The position numbers were made by a program, and so were the translations under genes. From the NCBI GenBank assembly GCA_023391835.1, contig JAEWAE010000060.1:1-28508 (forward strand): 28,508 nucleotides of DNA, written 5' to 3'. This DNA is from Bacillota bacterium (GTDB lineage: Bacteria > Bacillota > Clostridia > Oscillospirales > Ethanoligenentaceae). Positions 13,544 to 21,630 of this stretch are shown here, piece after piece (the stretch's first letter is position 1; each line of letters begins with the position of its first letter). Under the pieces are notes generated by a model that saw only the letters and a program-made list of their open reading frames with translations, searched no databases and was not told the DNA's origin.

Positions 13544-15406
13544 CTACTGGGTCAGCGCCTTACCGTACTGGTTGCCGATAAGCATGTCATATTCAAGCAG
13601 CCACTGCTTGTTCCAGTCATCCTGCGCGCCGGCGGGCATTTTCATAGTGGCGTTGCCGTTGCCGTCGATATACACGCCCGTGGCGTAGCCGCGGTAGGTC
13701 TGATACTGCTCGCCCAGATAATCGAAATAAAGCGGCCGGGGCAGATTGAACATGCGCGTCATATAGGCGGAAAGCTGATACATGCTCATATTGGCCGTCT
13801 GGTGGGGCAGATTGGCGTAATTGCTCCAGATAATGTAGGGGGTGGAATGGAGCTTGCGCACGTTTTCCGCATTTTCGGAATTACCCTGGATCAACCCGCC
13901 GGTCTTGAGAGTATTCTGGTCGAGGGCCGGCAGATGGTCGCCGTAAAAGACGATGATGGTGGGGTCGCTGACGGAGGAAAAATAGTCAACGAGATATTTC
14001 AGCGCCGAGTCGGCATCCCGTACGCCGGTGGCATAGGTGGTGATGACGCCCTTTGTATAATCGGTCAGGCCCGGGGCGGAGGTGAGCGTCACCCGCTCGC
14101 TTTCGGGATAATCGTCCAGCCCCCAAGCGTAATGGTTCTGCATGGTGATGGTCATGTTGAAAAACGGCTTGCCGGTACTCTTATTCTGCTGGTACTGGCT
14201 GACGATCATCTTCATGGCTTCCATGTCGGAAATGAAGTCGCGCTTGCGCTCGGGGTTGACAAAGTCATTCTGCGAAATAAACGAATCGAAACCGATATTG
14301 GGGAAAACACGGCTTCTGTCCCAGAATTCCGGGTCGAATGGGTGGACGGCCACGGTCGAATACCCCAGATTTTTCAGATACGACGCATAAGAAAAAGTCG
14401 ATGTCTTGAAATACTGCTCATAGGGCACGCTGCCGGTGGGCAGATAGGAATAGGAAAAGCCCGTGAGCACCTCCATCTCGGAATTGCAGGTGCCGCCGCC
14501 AAACATGGGCGTGAGTGCGTAACCCGACAACGCGGTCTGCTGCAGCGAGTGAATGGTGGGCATGATGTCTTCGCTGAACTGGATATTCTGGAAAAGCGAC
14601 AAGTCGCACAGTGCCTCGCTCTGGATATAGATGATATTCGGCTTCTGCACGGTGGCCGTCTTGGTCAGCGTGGAAGCGGACGCCGCCTGCTTTTTAATGG
14701 TGGAAACCGCCGCATTCACCGACTGGCTGCTGTAATTGGAAGGCGCCTGCACCGAGCGGTGGCTGAAATTGTTGAGGAAGGAAAATACCACGCCGTTTTC
14801 CTTGTAATTGTCGATCTGGTTCCACTGGATCTCAGTGATGTTGTGCTTTTCAAGAAAATTCACATTCATAAACACGCAGCCCATCATCACCGGCAGGCTC
14901 CCGGCCACCAGAGCCGCCACGCCGACGCGCACCGCCAGCCTCATGCGGATAGGTCGCAGACGCTTATGAAAAATCAGCAGCAGCACGAAACACACCGCCA
15001 CAAAGACGATGCTCAGCACGACCTGCGGCGTGATGACCACATGGGAGCGGTCGGCGATCTCGGAAGCGTCTTTAATCACCGTCAGATCCCACGGCAAAAA
15101 CGGTTCGCTGCGGGTGCTGGCCTTGATGTAATTGGCGATGCCAAGCGACACCAGCAGCGCCCCGCTCAGGGCCACCGCGATGCTCAGCTGCCGGAAAATA
15201 TAATACACCAGCAGAGTGATCAGGAACACAAACAGCGTCTGGTACCAGAACTGCACGGGATGCTGATATGTAAATTTAAGAGTATCCACCACATTCTGGC
15301 GGAAGACCCATTCCACCTGCAGAATCAGCAGAATCGAATAGACAAACAGCAGTAAAATCTGCGTCAGCTCCGGGAGCATCCGTTCCCGACGCATCAGATG
15401 CTTCAA
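13544..15406 (-). CDS. LTA synthase family protein (alkaline-phosphatase-fold transferase)
   Basis: A 620-residue membrane enzyme. Five predicted membrane helices (about 13-33, 50-71, 74-94, 125-147 and 159-180) precede an extracellular sulfatase/alkaline-phosphatase-fold domain. Catalytic landmarks are E264 (QSEAL), the nucleophile T306 in GGGTCNSE, H425 (MQNHY), and D490-H491 (FYGDHLP), all as in LtaS-type enzymes that transfer glycerol-phosphate from phosphatidylglycerol to an envelope polymer. The length is close to that of LtaS. The TTG at 15406 has GAGGG 7 nt upstream; an ATG four codons later is possible. No glycolipid-synthesis gene is adjacent. It has its own promoter. Whether it makes lipoteichoic acid or modifies another polymer with phosphoglycerol cannot be told from sequence. 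Confidence 0.9.
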   Translation of the reverse strand: MKHLMRRERMLPELTQILLLFVYSILLILQVEWVFRQNVVDTLKFTYQHPVQFWYQTLFVFLITLLVYYIFRQLSIAVALSGALLVSLGIANYIKASTRSEPFLPWDLTVIKDASEIADRSHVVITPQVVLSIVFVAVCFVLLLIFHKRLRPIRMRLAVRVGVAALVAGSLPVMMGCVFMNVNFLEKHNITEIQWNQIDNYKENGVVFSFLNNFSHRSVQAPSNYSSQSVNAAVSTIKKQAASASTLTKTATVQKPNIIYIQSEALCDLSLFQNIQFSEDIMPTIHSLQQTALSGYALTPMFGGGTCNSEMEVLTGFSYSYLPTGSVPYEQYFKTSTFSYASYLKNLGYSTVAVHPFDPEFWDRSRVFPNIGFDSFISQNDFVNPERKRDFISDMEAMKMIVSQYQQNKSTGKPFFNMTITMQNHYAWGLDDYPESERVTLTSAPGLTDYTKGVITTYATGVRDADSALKYLVDYFSSVSDPTIIVFYGDHLPALDQNTLKTGGLIQGNSENAENVRKLHSTPYIIWSNYANLPHQTANMSMYQLSAYMTRMFNLPRPLYFDYLGEQYQTYRGYATGVYIDGNGNATMKMPAGAQDDWNKQWLLEYDMLIGNQYGKALTQ

Positions 15407-15477
15407 GTTCCCGCCCTCTTTCCATCAAATTCTCCGGTTTTGGTACCCGAATCGGTATCTTTCAAAACAGCGAATCC

Positions 15478-15506
15478 ATTATACTATCATTCCGCCGGAA
15501 TTTCCA
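15478..15506 (-). promoter_or_regulatory. Promoter of the LTA synthase family gene
   Basis: On the minus strand TGGAAA (15501-15506, 4 of 6 to consensus), 17 bp and TATAAT (15478-15483) lie about 70 bp before the TTG start. Confidence 0.5.
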
Positions 15507-15515
15507 GAGCGAAAT

Positions 15516-15527
15516 TGTGAATTCACA
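15516..15527. promoter_or_regulatory. 12-bp perfect palindrome TGTGAATTCACA
   Basis: A fully symmetrical 12-mer lies just upstream of the -35 of the LTA-synthase-family promoter, in the divergent region shared with the helicase gene. It is a possible operator; symmetry is the only evidence. Confidence 0.3.
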
Positions 15528-15683
15528 CACAAAGCGCCACATAAATTCTGGAAACGGTGTGTGGCAAAACGAATGAAAACTCATTTGCCATACCCGCACC
15601 GGCACTTATCGGCATTCCACCTGTATTTTACGGCCGGGACGGCCGCTAAGCCACGCTTTTGCCTTTCAAATTGCCCTTGCACT

Positions 15684-15713
15684 TTGCCGCCGGCACCGGG
15701 CAGGGTGTATAAT
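15684..15713 (+). promoter_or_regulatory. Promoter of the nuclease-helicase gene
   Basis: TTGCCG (15684-15689), an 18-bp spacer and a consensus TATAAT (15708-15713) lie 38 bp before the TTG start. Confidence 0.6.
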
Positions 15714-15751
15714 AGAAATCGCTGCAAGCGGGAAACGGAGGCGTCCGGCGG

Positions 15752-18142
15752 TTGGAAAAAAGTTTTCGCATTTCGGTGCGCACACTGGTGGAACTGGTGC
15801 TGCGCGCCGGCGACATCGACACCCGCATCGCCGGCTCCGAGCGCATGCTCGAAGGCGCCCAGGCCCATCGCCGGGTGCAGCGGGAGGCCGGCGCCGGCTA
15901 CGAGGCCGAAGTCACGCTGTCGGGCACCTTCCCCTCCCACGGCTTCACCGTCACGCTGGAAGGCCGGGCCGACGGTGTCATCCGCACGGCCGAGGGCGTG
16001 ACGGTGGATGAGATCAAATCCGTCACCCTGCCGCTGGATTCCATCGGGGAAGACTTCAACCCGCTCCATTGGGCGCAGGCCGCGTGCTATGCCTTCCTGT
16101 TGGCGCGCAAAGAGGCGCTGCCCCGGGTCACCGTGCGGCTGACCTACTGTTCTGCCGACGGGGCCAGCCTGCGCCATTTCAGCCGGGATTACACGGCCGA
16201 GGAGTTGGACGGCTTTGTCGACGGGCTGCTGGCCCGCTACGCCGAGTGGGCGGAGTATGAGAGTTCCCGCGTCGCGCGGCGGGATACGGCCCTGCGGGCG
16301 CTGCCGTTCCCCTTCCCCGCCTTCCGGCCGGGGCAGCGGCCCTTTGCCGCGGCGGTCTACCGCACCATTGCGGGGCGACGCACGCTTTTCGCCCAGGCGC
16401 CCACCGGCATCGGCAAGACAGTTTCCACGCTTTTCCCCGCCGTCAAGGCCCTCGGCGAGGGCAAGGCGCAGAAAATATTCTATCTCACGGCCAAAACCGT
16501 CACCCGCGGCGTGGCCGAGGATGCTCTGCGCCGCATGGAGGGGCTGCGTCCCGACTTCAAATCCGTCACGCTCACGGCCAAGGATAAAATATGCCCCCAC
16601 CCCGACGCGGGCTGCAACCCCGACGACTGCGAGCTGGCAAAAGGCCATTACGACCGGCTCGGCGACGGCCTCAAAGATATCCTCGCCCGTGAAAGTCTGA
16701 TGGACCGCGAAACCGTGACGCGCTACGCCGCCGCCCACCGGCTGTGCCCCTTCGAATTCGGGCTGGATCTTTCGCAGTGGTGCGACTGCATCATCTGCGA
16801 CTATAACTATGTCTTCGACCCCATCGTCTGCCTGCGCCGCTATTTTCAGGATACGTCCGGCGACTATGTCTTTCTGGTGGACGAAGCCCACAATCTGCCC
16901 GACCGCGCGCGGGAAATGTACTCGGCCGAGCTTTCCAAGTCGGCTTTTCTCGCCGTGCGGCGGATTTTCCGCGACCGGGACAAAAGCGTTTTTCGCGCCG
17001 CGGGGGAGGTCAATTCCCGCATGCTGGCCCTGCGGCGGGAATGTGCCGAGGCGCCCGACGGGCACACCCTCGCCCGAGCGGAGGAGGACACCGCCTTGGA
17101 GCTGTGCGTGGGCAATTTCGTGCGGCAGGCGGGACGCTGGCTGCGCGGCCACCCGAAGGAAAAAGCGGAAGAACTGCTCACGCTCTATTTCGACTGCCTG
17201 TCGTTTCTCAAAATTGCCGGCTTCTACGGCGAAGAATATGTGACCCATATCGTCGCCGAGGGAAGCGAGGTCACGCTGCGGCTGTGCTGCCTCGACCCGG
17301 CCGCGCAGCTGGCCGACACACTGCGCAAAGGCGCGGCCGCGGTCTTTTTTTCCGCCACCCTGTCGCCGCTCGCCTTTTTCCGGCGCATCCTCGGCGGGGC
17401 TCCGGGCAGCCCCCTGCTGGAGCTGCCCTCACCCTTCGACCCCGGACATCTGTGCCGGATGACGGCCGACCGGGTCTCCACCCGCTACCGCCACCGGGCC
17501 CAGAGCCGCGGCACGGTGGCCCGGCTGCTGGCGGCGCTGGTGGGGGCCCGCCGGGGCAATTACCTGATATTCTTTCCTTCCTATCTATATATGGAGTCTG
17601 TGCTGGAGCTTTTTCCCCCGCTGTGCCCGGGGGCGGAAATCATCCGCCAGACCCCCGAAATGGACGATGCCTCCCGGGAGGCATTCCTCCGCGGCTTTCA
17701 ACCCGGGGCGCAGCGGACCCTTGTGGGCTTCTGCGTCATGGGCGGAGTGTTTTCGGAAGGCATCGACCTGCCCGGCGACCGGCTCATCGGCGTCGCCGTG
17801 GTGGGCGTGGGGCTGCCCCAGATAAACGCGCTACAGGATCTCATCCGCTCCTATTACAACGCGCACGGCGGCCACGGCTATGAATATGTCTATATGTACC
17901 CCGGCATGAATAAGGTGCTCCAGGCGGCCGGGCGGGTCATCCGGTCGGAGGATGACCGGGGTGCCGTGCTGCTCATCGACGACCGCTTCACCAACCGGGA
18001 ATACCGCGCGCTTTTCCCCGCCCACTGGGCTCATTTTCACCGCGTGGGCAGTCCGGAGGATGTGCAGCGTACGCTCGCCGCCTTCTGGTCCGCCGAGCCG
18101 GAGGCTCCGGCGCCCGACGATAAAGCTCACCCGGCCGAATAA
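15752..18142 (+). CDS. PD-(D/E)XK nuclease fused to DinG/XPD-type Fe-S helicase
   Basis: A 796-residue protein. Residues 1-170 form a RecB/Cas4-like PD-(D/E)XK nuclease domain: GRAD (D74), DEIK (E87, K89) and Q109-x-x-x-Y113. An SF2 helicase follows: Walker A PTGIGKT (217-223), DEAH box (377-380), SATLSP, and motif VI near the C-terminus (QAAGRVIRSEDD). Cysteines at 281, 288, 293 and 332 lie where DinG/XPD enzymes hold a 4Fe-4S cluster. Such enzymes unwind DNA 5' to 3'. With all nuclease residues present, the protein should both unwind and cut, probably in DNA repair or against foreign DNA (inference). The TTG at 15752 has GGAGG 10 nt upstream. It is monocistronic, with its own promoter and terminator. 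Confidence 0.9.
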   Translation: MEKSFRISVRTLVELVLRAGDIDTRIAGSERMLEGAQAHRRVQREAGAGYEAEVTLSGTFPSHGFTVTLEGRADGVIRTAEGVTVDEIKSVTLPLDSIGEDFNPLHWAQAACYAFLLARKEALPRVTVRLTYCSADGASLRHFSRDYTAEELDGFVDGLLARYAEWAEYESSRVARRDTALRALPFPFPAFRPGQRPFAAAVYRTIAGRRTLFAQAPTGIGKTVSTLFPAVKALGEGKAQKIFYLTAKTVTRGVAEDALRRMEGLRPDFKSVTLTAKDKICPHPDAGCNPDDCELAKGHYDRLGDGLKDILARESLMDRETVTRYAAAHRLCPFEFGLDLSQWCDCIICDYNYVFDPIVCLRRYFQDTSGDYVFLVDEAHNLPDRAREMYSAELSKSAFLAVRRIFRDRDKSVFRAAGEVNSRMLALRRECAEAPDGHTLARAEEDTALELCVGNFVRQAGRWLRGHPKEKAEELLTLYFDCLSFLKIAGFYGEEYVTHIVAEGSEVTLRLCCLDPAAQLADTLRKGAAAVFFSATLSPLAFFRRILGGAPGSPLLELPSPFDPGHLCRMTADRVSTRYRHRAQSRGTVARLLAALVGARRGNYLIFFPSYLYMESVLELFPPLCPGAEIIRQTPEMDDASREAFLRGFQPGAQRTLVGFCVMGGVFSEGIDLPGDRLIGVAVVGVGLPQINALQDLIRSYYNAHGGHGYEYVYMYPGMNKVLQAAGRVIRSEDDRGAVLLIDDRFTNREYRALFPAHWAHFHRVGSPEDVQRTLAAFWSAEPEAPAPDDKAHPAE

Positions 18143-18157
18143 CGGCGGGTGGGCTTT
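18122..18157. terminator. Terminator between convergent helicase and VanX-like genes
   Basis: AAAGCTCACCCGGCCG and CGGCGGGTGGGCTTT pair with few mismatches around AATAA, overlapping the helicase stop codon. Flanking A and T tracts allow it to work in both directions, which suits two convergent genes. Confidence 0.7.
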
Positions 18158-18167
18158 ATGATACCAT

Positions 18168-18776
18168 TCATGCCCCGGCAAACCGCCCCAGCGGCACATC
18201 GGCCACCGGGTAGCGCCGCCGCTCGCGATCGACATAATGCCACCACTCGGTATCCAGCGTGTCGAAGCCGTTTTCCACCATGCCCTGGGTGAGCAGGGCG
18301 AGGTTTGCCGCCGCCTCGGCCGACATATCCGGGTTGTCACGGCAGGCCGACCGGTTGAAGCTGTCAAAGGCCGACGGCATCGCAAGCTCTCGGCCGCCCG
18401 GCCCCACCAGTGTCACATCCACCGCGCAGCCCCGGTTATGGATAGAGCCGCCCGTGACAGGGTTGGCCACAAACCGGTTGTCGGGCAGTATATGCCAGAA
18501 AAGCTCCTGCACCGCCAACGGGCGGTACGCATCCCATATCTTTAGCCGGCACCCGTGCCGGCGGAAAAAGGCGTTGGCCCGCACGAGTTTTTCCGCCGTG
18601 CCCCGGCGCAGTACGCATACCGCTTCGGGGTAAATCTGCCGGCGGGTGAAATTATTCGCCGTCGCATAGCGCAGGTCGACGGCTATGCTGGCGTCGAGAT
18701 CCGTCACCCGCACAAAGCCCTCCGCATCCGCCCGCGACGGCTCCCCTGCGGCCGATGAAATCCGCTGATTTTCCAC
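18168..18776 (-). CDS. VanX-type D-alanyl-D-alanine dipeptidase (M15D)
   Basis: A 202-residue zinc dipeptidase. Residues match the VanX/DdpX pattern: DLRYAT-x-NNF near 34-43, the catalytic arginine in DAYRP (R84), zinc ligands H113 and D120 in SIHNRGCAVD, the base E177, and H180 in EWWHY. The enzyme splits free D-Ala-D-Ala. No signal peptide is seen, so it is probably cytoplasmic, as in VanX. The start is GTG at 18776, with GGGGA a few bases upstream. It follows the DUF3298 gene by 53 bp on the same strand. No vanH, vanA or vanRS gene is near, so a role in wall turnover or use of D-Ala-D-Ala as nutrient is more likely than glycopeptide resistance. Confidence 0.87.
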   Translation of the reverse strand: MENQRISSAAGEPSRADAEGFVRVTDLDASIAVDLRYATANNFTRRQIYPEAVCVLRRGTAEKLVRANAFFRRHGCRLKIWDAYRPLAVQELFWHILPDNRFVANPVTGGSIHNRGCAVDVTLVGPGGRELAMPSAFDSFNRSACRDNPDMSAEAAANLALLTQGMVENGFDTLDTEWWHYVDRERRRYPVADVPLGRFAGA

Positions 18777-18829
18777 ACTCTCATCCCCGTCCCCCTATCA
18801 TAGAGGAAGGGCGGGCGGATGTCAACCGC

Positions 18830-19531
18830 TCACAGCTCCCGGCATAGCAGCCCGTCGAAATCGGCATAGGGCACCACAAAAGACAGAATGCCCGCCGCAT
18901 GCGGCGCGATGGAAACCTGGGGGAAAAATATGGCGAAGCCGCCGGGCGTGAGATAGCAGCGGCACGGGTCGAAAAAGCGGCGCACGGCCGCCTGATAGCC
19001 GTCGAAAAAGATGTCGTTGCCCTGGGCGATCTGCGCGTTGATCTGCGCATAGATGCCGTTGAGAAATATATCCCGCCAGCCAGCCCCGCGGAAAAAACCG
19101 TCGAGCCGCATGCGGCAGCAGCCGGCCAGATTCCATATTTCCGCCCGGCGCACGGTCGTCCCGTGTGCACCGCCTGTATATTCGTAGCAGTCGGTGAAAA
19201 GGCTCAGATAATTGCCCGCGTTATAGGTGACGGTGAAATCGGCATGGAGGTCGGAGGGGTGAAACGGATACCCCTGCCGCACGCTTTCGCGCCAGCGGGC
19301 GGTCGCCGCGCGAAACATCGTGCAGCAGCCGTGGGCATATGTCCGCCGGGCGTTTTCCTGATACCACCCGCTGATCGCCACCCCCGACGCCGGGATGGGA
19401 TTGACCGCCACCTGCGGGTAGGCAATATCCACCGTGACCACGGTGTTGCCCCGGTATTCCGGTGATGCCCTCATCGTGTTTTTTCCCACCGACGCCTGTG
19501 CCGTCGTACCGCTCGACGCCGTACCTCCCAT
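18830..19531 (-). CDS. DUF3298 (RsiV-like) domain protein
   Basis: A 233-residue protein carrying the RsiV/DUF3298 fold. After an N-terminal segment rich in small residues (about 1-30), a beta-rich region leads to the hallmark YTGGAHG (118-124), and the protein ends with LSFVVPYADF, where DUF3298 proteins have a conserved proline-tyrosine strand. In RsiV this domain lies outside the cell and binds lysozyme. Here no membrane segment or clear signal peptide is present, so it may be cytoplasmic or wrongly started. I use ATG at 19531, with AGGGAG 7 nt upstream; longer readings run into the AT-rich promoter region. It lies between VanX- and VanY-type peptidase genes and is probably co-transcribed with the VanX-like gene. 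Confidence 0.75.
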   Translation of the reverse strand: MGGTASSGTTAQASVGKNTMRASPEYRGNTVVTVDIAYPQVAVNPIPASGVAISGWYQENARRTYAHGCCTMFRAATARWRESVRQGYPFHPSDLHADFTVTYNAGNYLSLFTDCYEYTGGAHGTTVRRAEIWNLAGCCRMRLDGFFRGAGWRDIFLNGIYAQINAQIAQGNDIFFDGYQAAVRRFFDPCRCYLTPGGFAIFFPQVSIAPHAAGILSFVVPYADFDGLLCREL

Positions 19532-19599
19532 GCCGCCACTCCCTTTTTCGCACCACCGTGTGATAATACGAACGTACGCAACCGGCATATGTATATTGA

Positions 19600-19620
19600 C
19601 GCATATATAATATATATGCG
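19600..19620. promoter_or_regulatory. 21-bp perfect AT-rich palindrome in the DUF3298/VanY divergent region
   Basis: CGCATATATA, a central A and TATATATGCG are perfectly symmetrical (10-bp arms), 69 bp upstream of the DUF3298 start. The site stands out in GC-rich DNA and is a good candidate for an operator controlling one or both divergent genes. The rest of this roughly 290-bp gap has no gene; it also holds a CCCG/CGGG hairpin with flanking TTTTCTC and GAGAAAA (19703-19735). Confidence 0.45.
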
Positions 19621-19821
19621 CTCCGCGGCCGCGGATGCCGGGCGGCGGCATATTCCCACCATTCTTCCGCAAAGCGGGAAATTCCGACCGGATTCTGCGG
19701 ATTTTTCTCCCGGCTTCGGGTAAAATAAGAGAAAATCTATCCGGCGCGGCAGGCATATTTTCCCTGGTCTGGATGTGGGGTATATCACCGGATTTCGTAC
19801 TTCGGGTGGGAGGCGGCACTT

Positions 19822-20586
19822 ATGCAATTTTTCGGGCACAAGGTGCGGGCGTTGCCGGGCATCCTGGCGCTGCTGACGGCGGGCCTGTTGATTTTCCCGG
19901 TCGGGCAGACGTTGTGGCACAGCCGGGCGGGCCGGGTCAAGCCGGCCATGGCCGCTTCCTCCGACGAGCCCGCCGGCCAATCCGCCGACTCGCTGCTGAT
20001 ACTGGTCAATGCCGCCCACCCGCTGGCGACGAATTTCACGCCGACGCTTGCCTCGGTGAATATCGCCTATTTCTGCGACCCCGGCAAGGATAACCGGATG
20101 GACAGCCGCGCCGGACCTTATGCGGAACGGCTGGTGCAGGATTCCCGCGCGGCGGGTGCCAGCGTGGTGCTGGTTTCGGCCTACCGCTCTCACACCTATC
20201 AGATTGAAAATTTCGACCGGAGCGTCAGCCGGCTGATGGCGCAGGGGCAGACCGCCTCCGCCGCCAGCGCCGTGACGGCCGAATCCATCGCCGTGCCCGG
20301 CACCAGCGAGCACGAAACGGGGCTGGCGATGGATGTATGCAGTGCCGGGTGGTTCGTGAGCCACACCGACCTCACCGCCGATTTCGACCAGACCGCCGCC
20401 TTCCGCTGGCTGTCGGTCCACGCGGCGGATTACGGATTTATACTGCGCTACCCAAAGGATAAGACCGATGTCACCGGCATCACTTACGAGCCGTGGCACT
20501 ACCGCTTCGTGGGGCCGGAAAATGCGCAGAAAATTGTAAAGAGCGGCCTGTGTCTGGAAAAATATCTGGCCTGCGGCGGCCACTGA
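19822..20586 (+). CDS. VanY-type D-alanyl-D-alanine carboxypeptidase (M15B)
   Basis: A 254-residue peptidase. A short cytoplasmic start and one hydrophobic helix (about 11-30) serve as a signal anchor, placing the catalytic domain outside the membrane. The M15B signature is complete: SAYRSHTYQ (R122), PGTSEHETGLAMD (H164, D171) and YEPWHYRFV (E223, H226). These enzymes remove the terminal D-Ala from peptidoglycan stem peptides. The ATG at 19822 has GGGAGG 8 nt upstream. The gene is divergent from the DUF3298-VanX pair, so the three may form one cell-wall module. Confidence 0.9.
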   Translation: MQFFGHKVRALPGILALLTAGLLIFPVGQTLWHSRAGRVKPAMAASSDEPAGQSADSLLILVNAAHPLATNFTPTLASVNIAYFCDPGKDNRMDSRAGPYAERLVQDSRAAGASVVLVSAYRSHTYQIENFDRSVSRLMAQGQTASAASAVTAESIAVPGTSEHETGLAMDVCSAGWFVSHTDLTADFDQTAAFRWLSVHAADYGFILRYPKDKTDVTGITYEPWHYRFVGPENAQKIVKSGLCLEKYLACGGH

Positions 20587-20609
20587 ACGGGAAAAACTCG
20601 CACCGGAAA

Positions 20610-20638
20610 TTGTCAGCCAGCCCCCGGTATGGTATAAT
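20610..20638 (+). promoter_or_regulatory. Near-consensus sigma-70 promoter of the GNAT-PerM-MutS operon
   Basis: TTGTCA (20610-20615), a 17-bp spacer and consensus TATAAT (20633-20638) lie 82 bp before the acetyltransferase start. This is among the strongest promoter matches in the window. Confidence 0.75.
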
Positions 20639-20720
20639 AGGGCCGTCTACATACTTACGCAATACTCACGCGGAATTTACTGACCGGGAGCCGACTGTCG
20701 CCGGCATCGGGTGGCTTTTT

Positions 20721-21611
20721 ATGGATCTGTTTCTGCCCCGTCTGTCTTTTTTGCGCCCGGAGCCGGAATACCGGAGTCTGGACGGTGTGGATCGAGCCGT
20801 GCTTTACCACACGTTTTCCGCCGCTTTTTCCGACTATTCCATTCGCATCCGGCTCTCCTACGGACGCTTCAGCGAAATGCTCGACACCAACTGTTTTGTG
20901 CCGGAGCTTTCTGCCGGGGCTTTCTGCGGCCGGCGGATGGTGGGGGTCGTGCTCAACGGCCTGCGCCCCTATGAGGGGGAGCTGACGGCCTATGACTGCG
21001 GCACGGGCGTGATTCCGCGGCTGCGCAATCAGGGCATTGCACGGCAGATGCTCGACTCGCTTTTCGGGCGGCTGCGGCAGGTCGGAGCCACGCGCTATCT
21101 GCTCGAGGTGTTGTGCCGCAACGAGCCGGCGGTGCATCTTTACCGGCAGATGGGGTTTTGCCCGACGCGGGAATTCGCCTGTTTCCGGGCGCCCCGCTCG
21201 CACCCGGTGTTCCACACTCCGGCGGCGGTGACGCGCCTGCCGGTGCGGGAGTTGCTGGCCGATTCCCGCTGCCGCCGCTTTTACGACTTCGCTCCGGCAT
21301 GGCAGAATTCGGCCGAGCAGATCGCCTCGCTGCCCGGCTGCCTCGCCTGGGCGTCGACGGCACAGGGGGCCCTTCGCGGTTTTGGCATCCTCAACCCCCG
21401 CAACGGGGTGGTGCATGTGCTGGCCGTGGCGCCGGATGCCCGCCGGCAGGGCGTCGGCTCTTCCCTGATGGCCGCCATGTGCTCCGCCGCCGAAGGCGGA
21501 ATGCTGTCGGTGCTCAATGTGGATACCCGCTGTGTGGACATGCTCTGTTTTTTGGAAAGTTACGGTTTTTCCCGTACGGCCGGGCAATACGAAATGATAC
21601 GCAAACTGTAA
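20721..21611 (+). CDS. Tandem-domain GNAT acetyltransferase
   Basis: A 296-residue protein with two GNAT folds. The first spans about 20-155, with acetyl-CoA loop RNQGIA (102-107) and the following RNEPAVHLYRQMGF strand-helix. The second spans about 195-296, with RRQGVG (241-246) and a final YGF turn (281-283). Both loops fit the R/Q-x-x-G-x-G/A rule, so both halves could bind acetyl-CoA. The acceptor is unknown. The ATG at 20721 has only a weak GGTGG upstream; longer in-frame readings would run into the promoter. It is the first gene of a three-gene operon, 19 bp before the membrane-protein gene. Confidence 0.8.
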   Translation: MDLFLPRLSFLRPEPEYRSLDGVDRAVLYHTFSAAFSDYSIRIRLSYGRFSEMLDTNCFVPELSAGAFCGRRMVGVVLNGLRPYEGELTAYDCGTGVIPRLRNQGIARQMLDSLFGRLRQVGATRYLLEVLCRNEPAVHLYRQMGFCPTREFACFRAPRSHPVFHTPAAVTRLPVRELLADSRCRRFYDFAPAWQNSAEQIASLPGCLAWASTAQGALRGFGILNPRNGVVHVLAVAPDARRQGVGSSLMAAMCSAAEGGMLSVLNVDTRCVDMLCFLESYGFSRTAGQYEMIRKL

Positions 21612-21630
21612 GGCCGGATAAAGGAGCCCC

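Larger units (their letters stand above)
15407..15751. other. Divergent intergenic region, LTA synthase / helicase
   Basis: These 345 bp carry a promoter on each strand, the palindrome TGTGAATTCACA, and an imperfect hairpin (TGGCAAA 15562-15568 with TTTGCCA 15584-15590, plus inner ATGA/TCAT). No gene is supported here. Confidence 0.6.

Noticed and set aside
13541..15355. Long open frame (604 codons) on the plus strand
   Set aside because: It is exactly antisense to the LTA-synthase-family gene; its translation is His/Arg-rich with no domain, a by-product of GC-rich codon use.
15581..17248. 555-codon open frame on the minus strand
   Set aside because: It is antisense to the nuclease-helicase and has no recognisable domain or ribosome site.
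18168..20586. Vancomycin-resistance cluster
   Set aside because: Only VanX- and VanY-type peptidases are present. The ligase, the D-lactate dehydrogenase and the VanRS system that define such clusters are missing.
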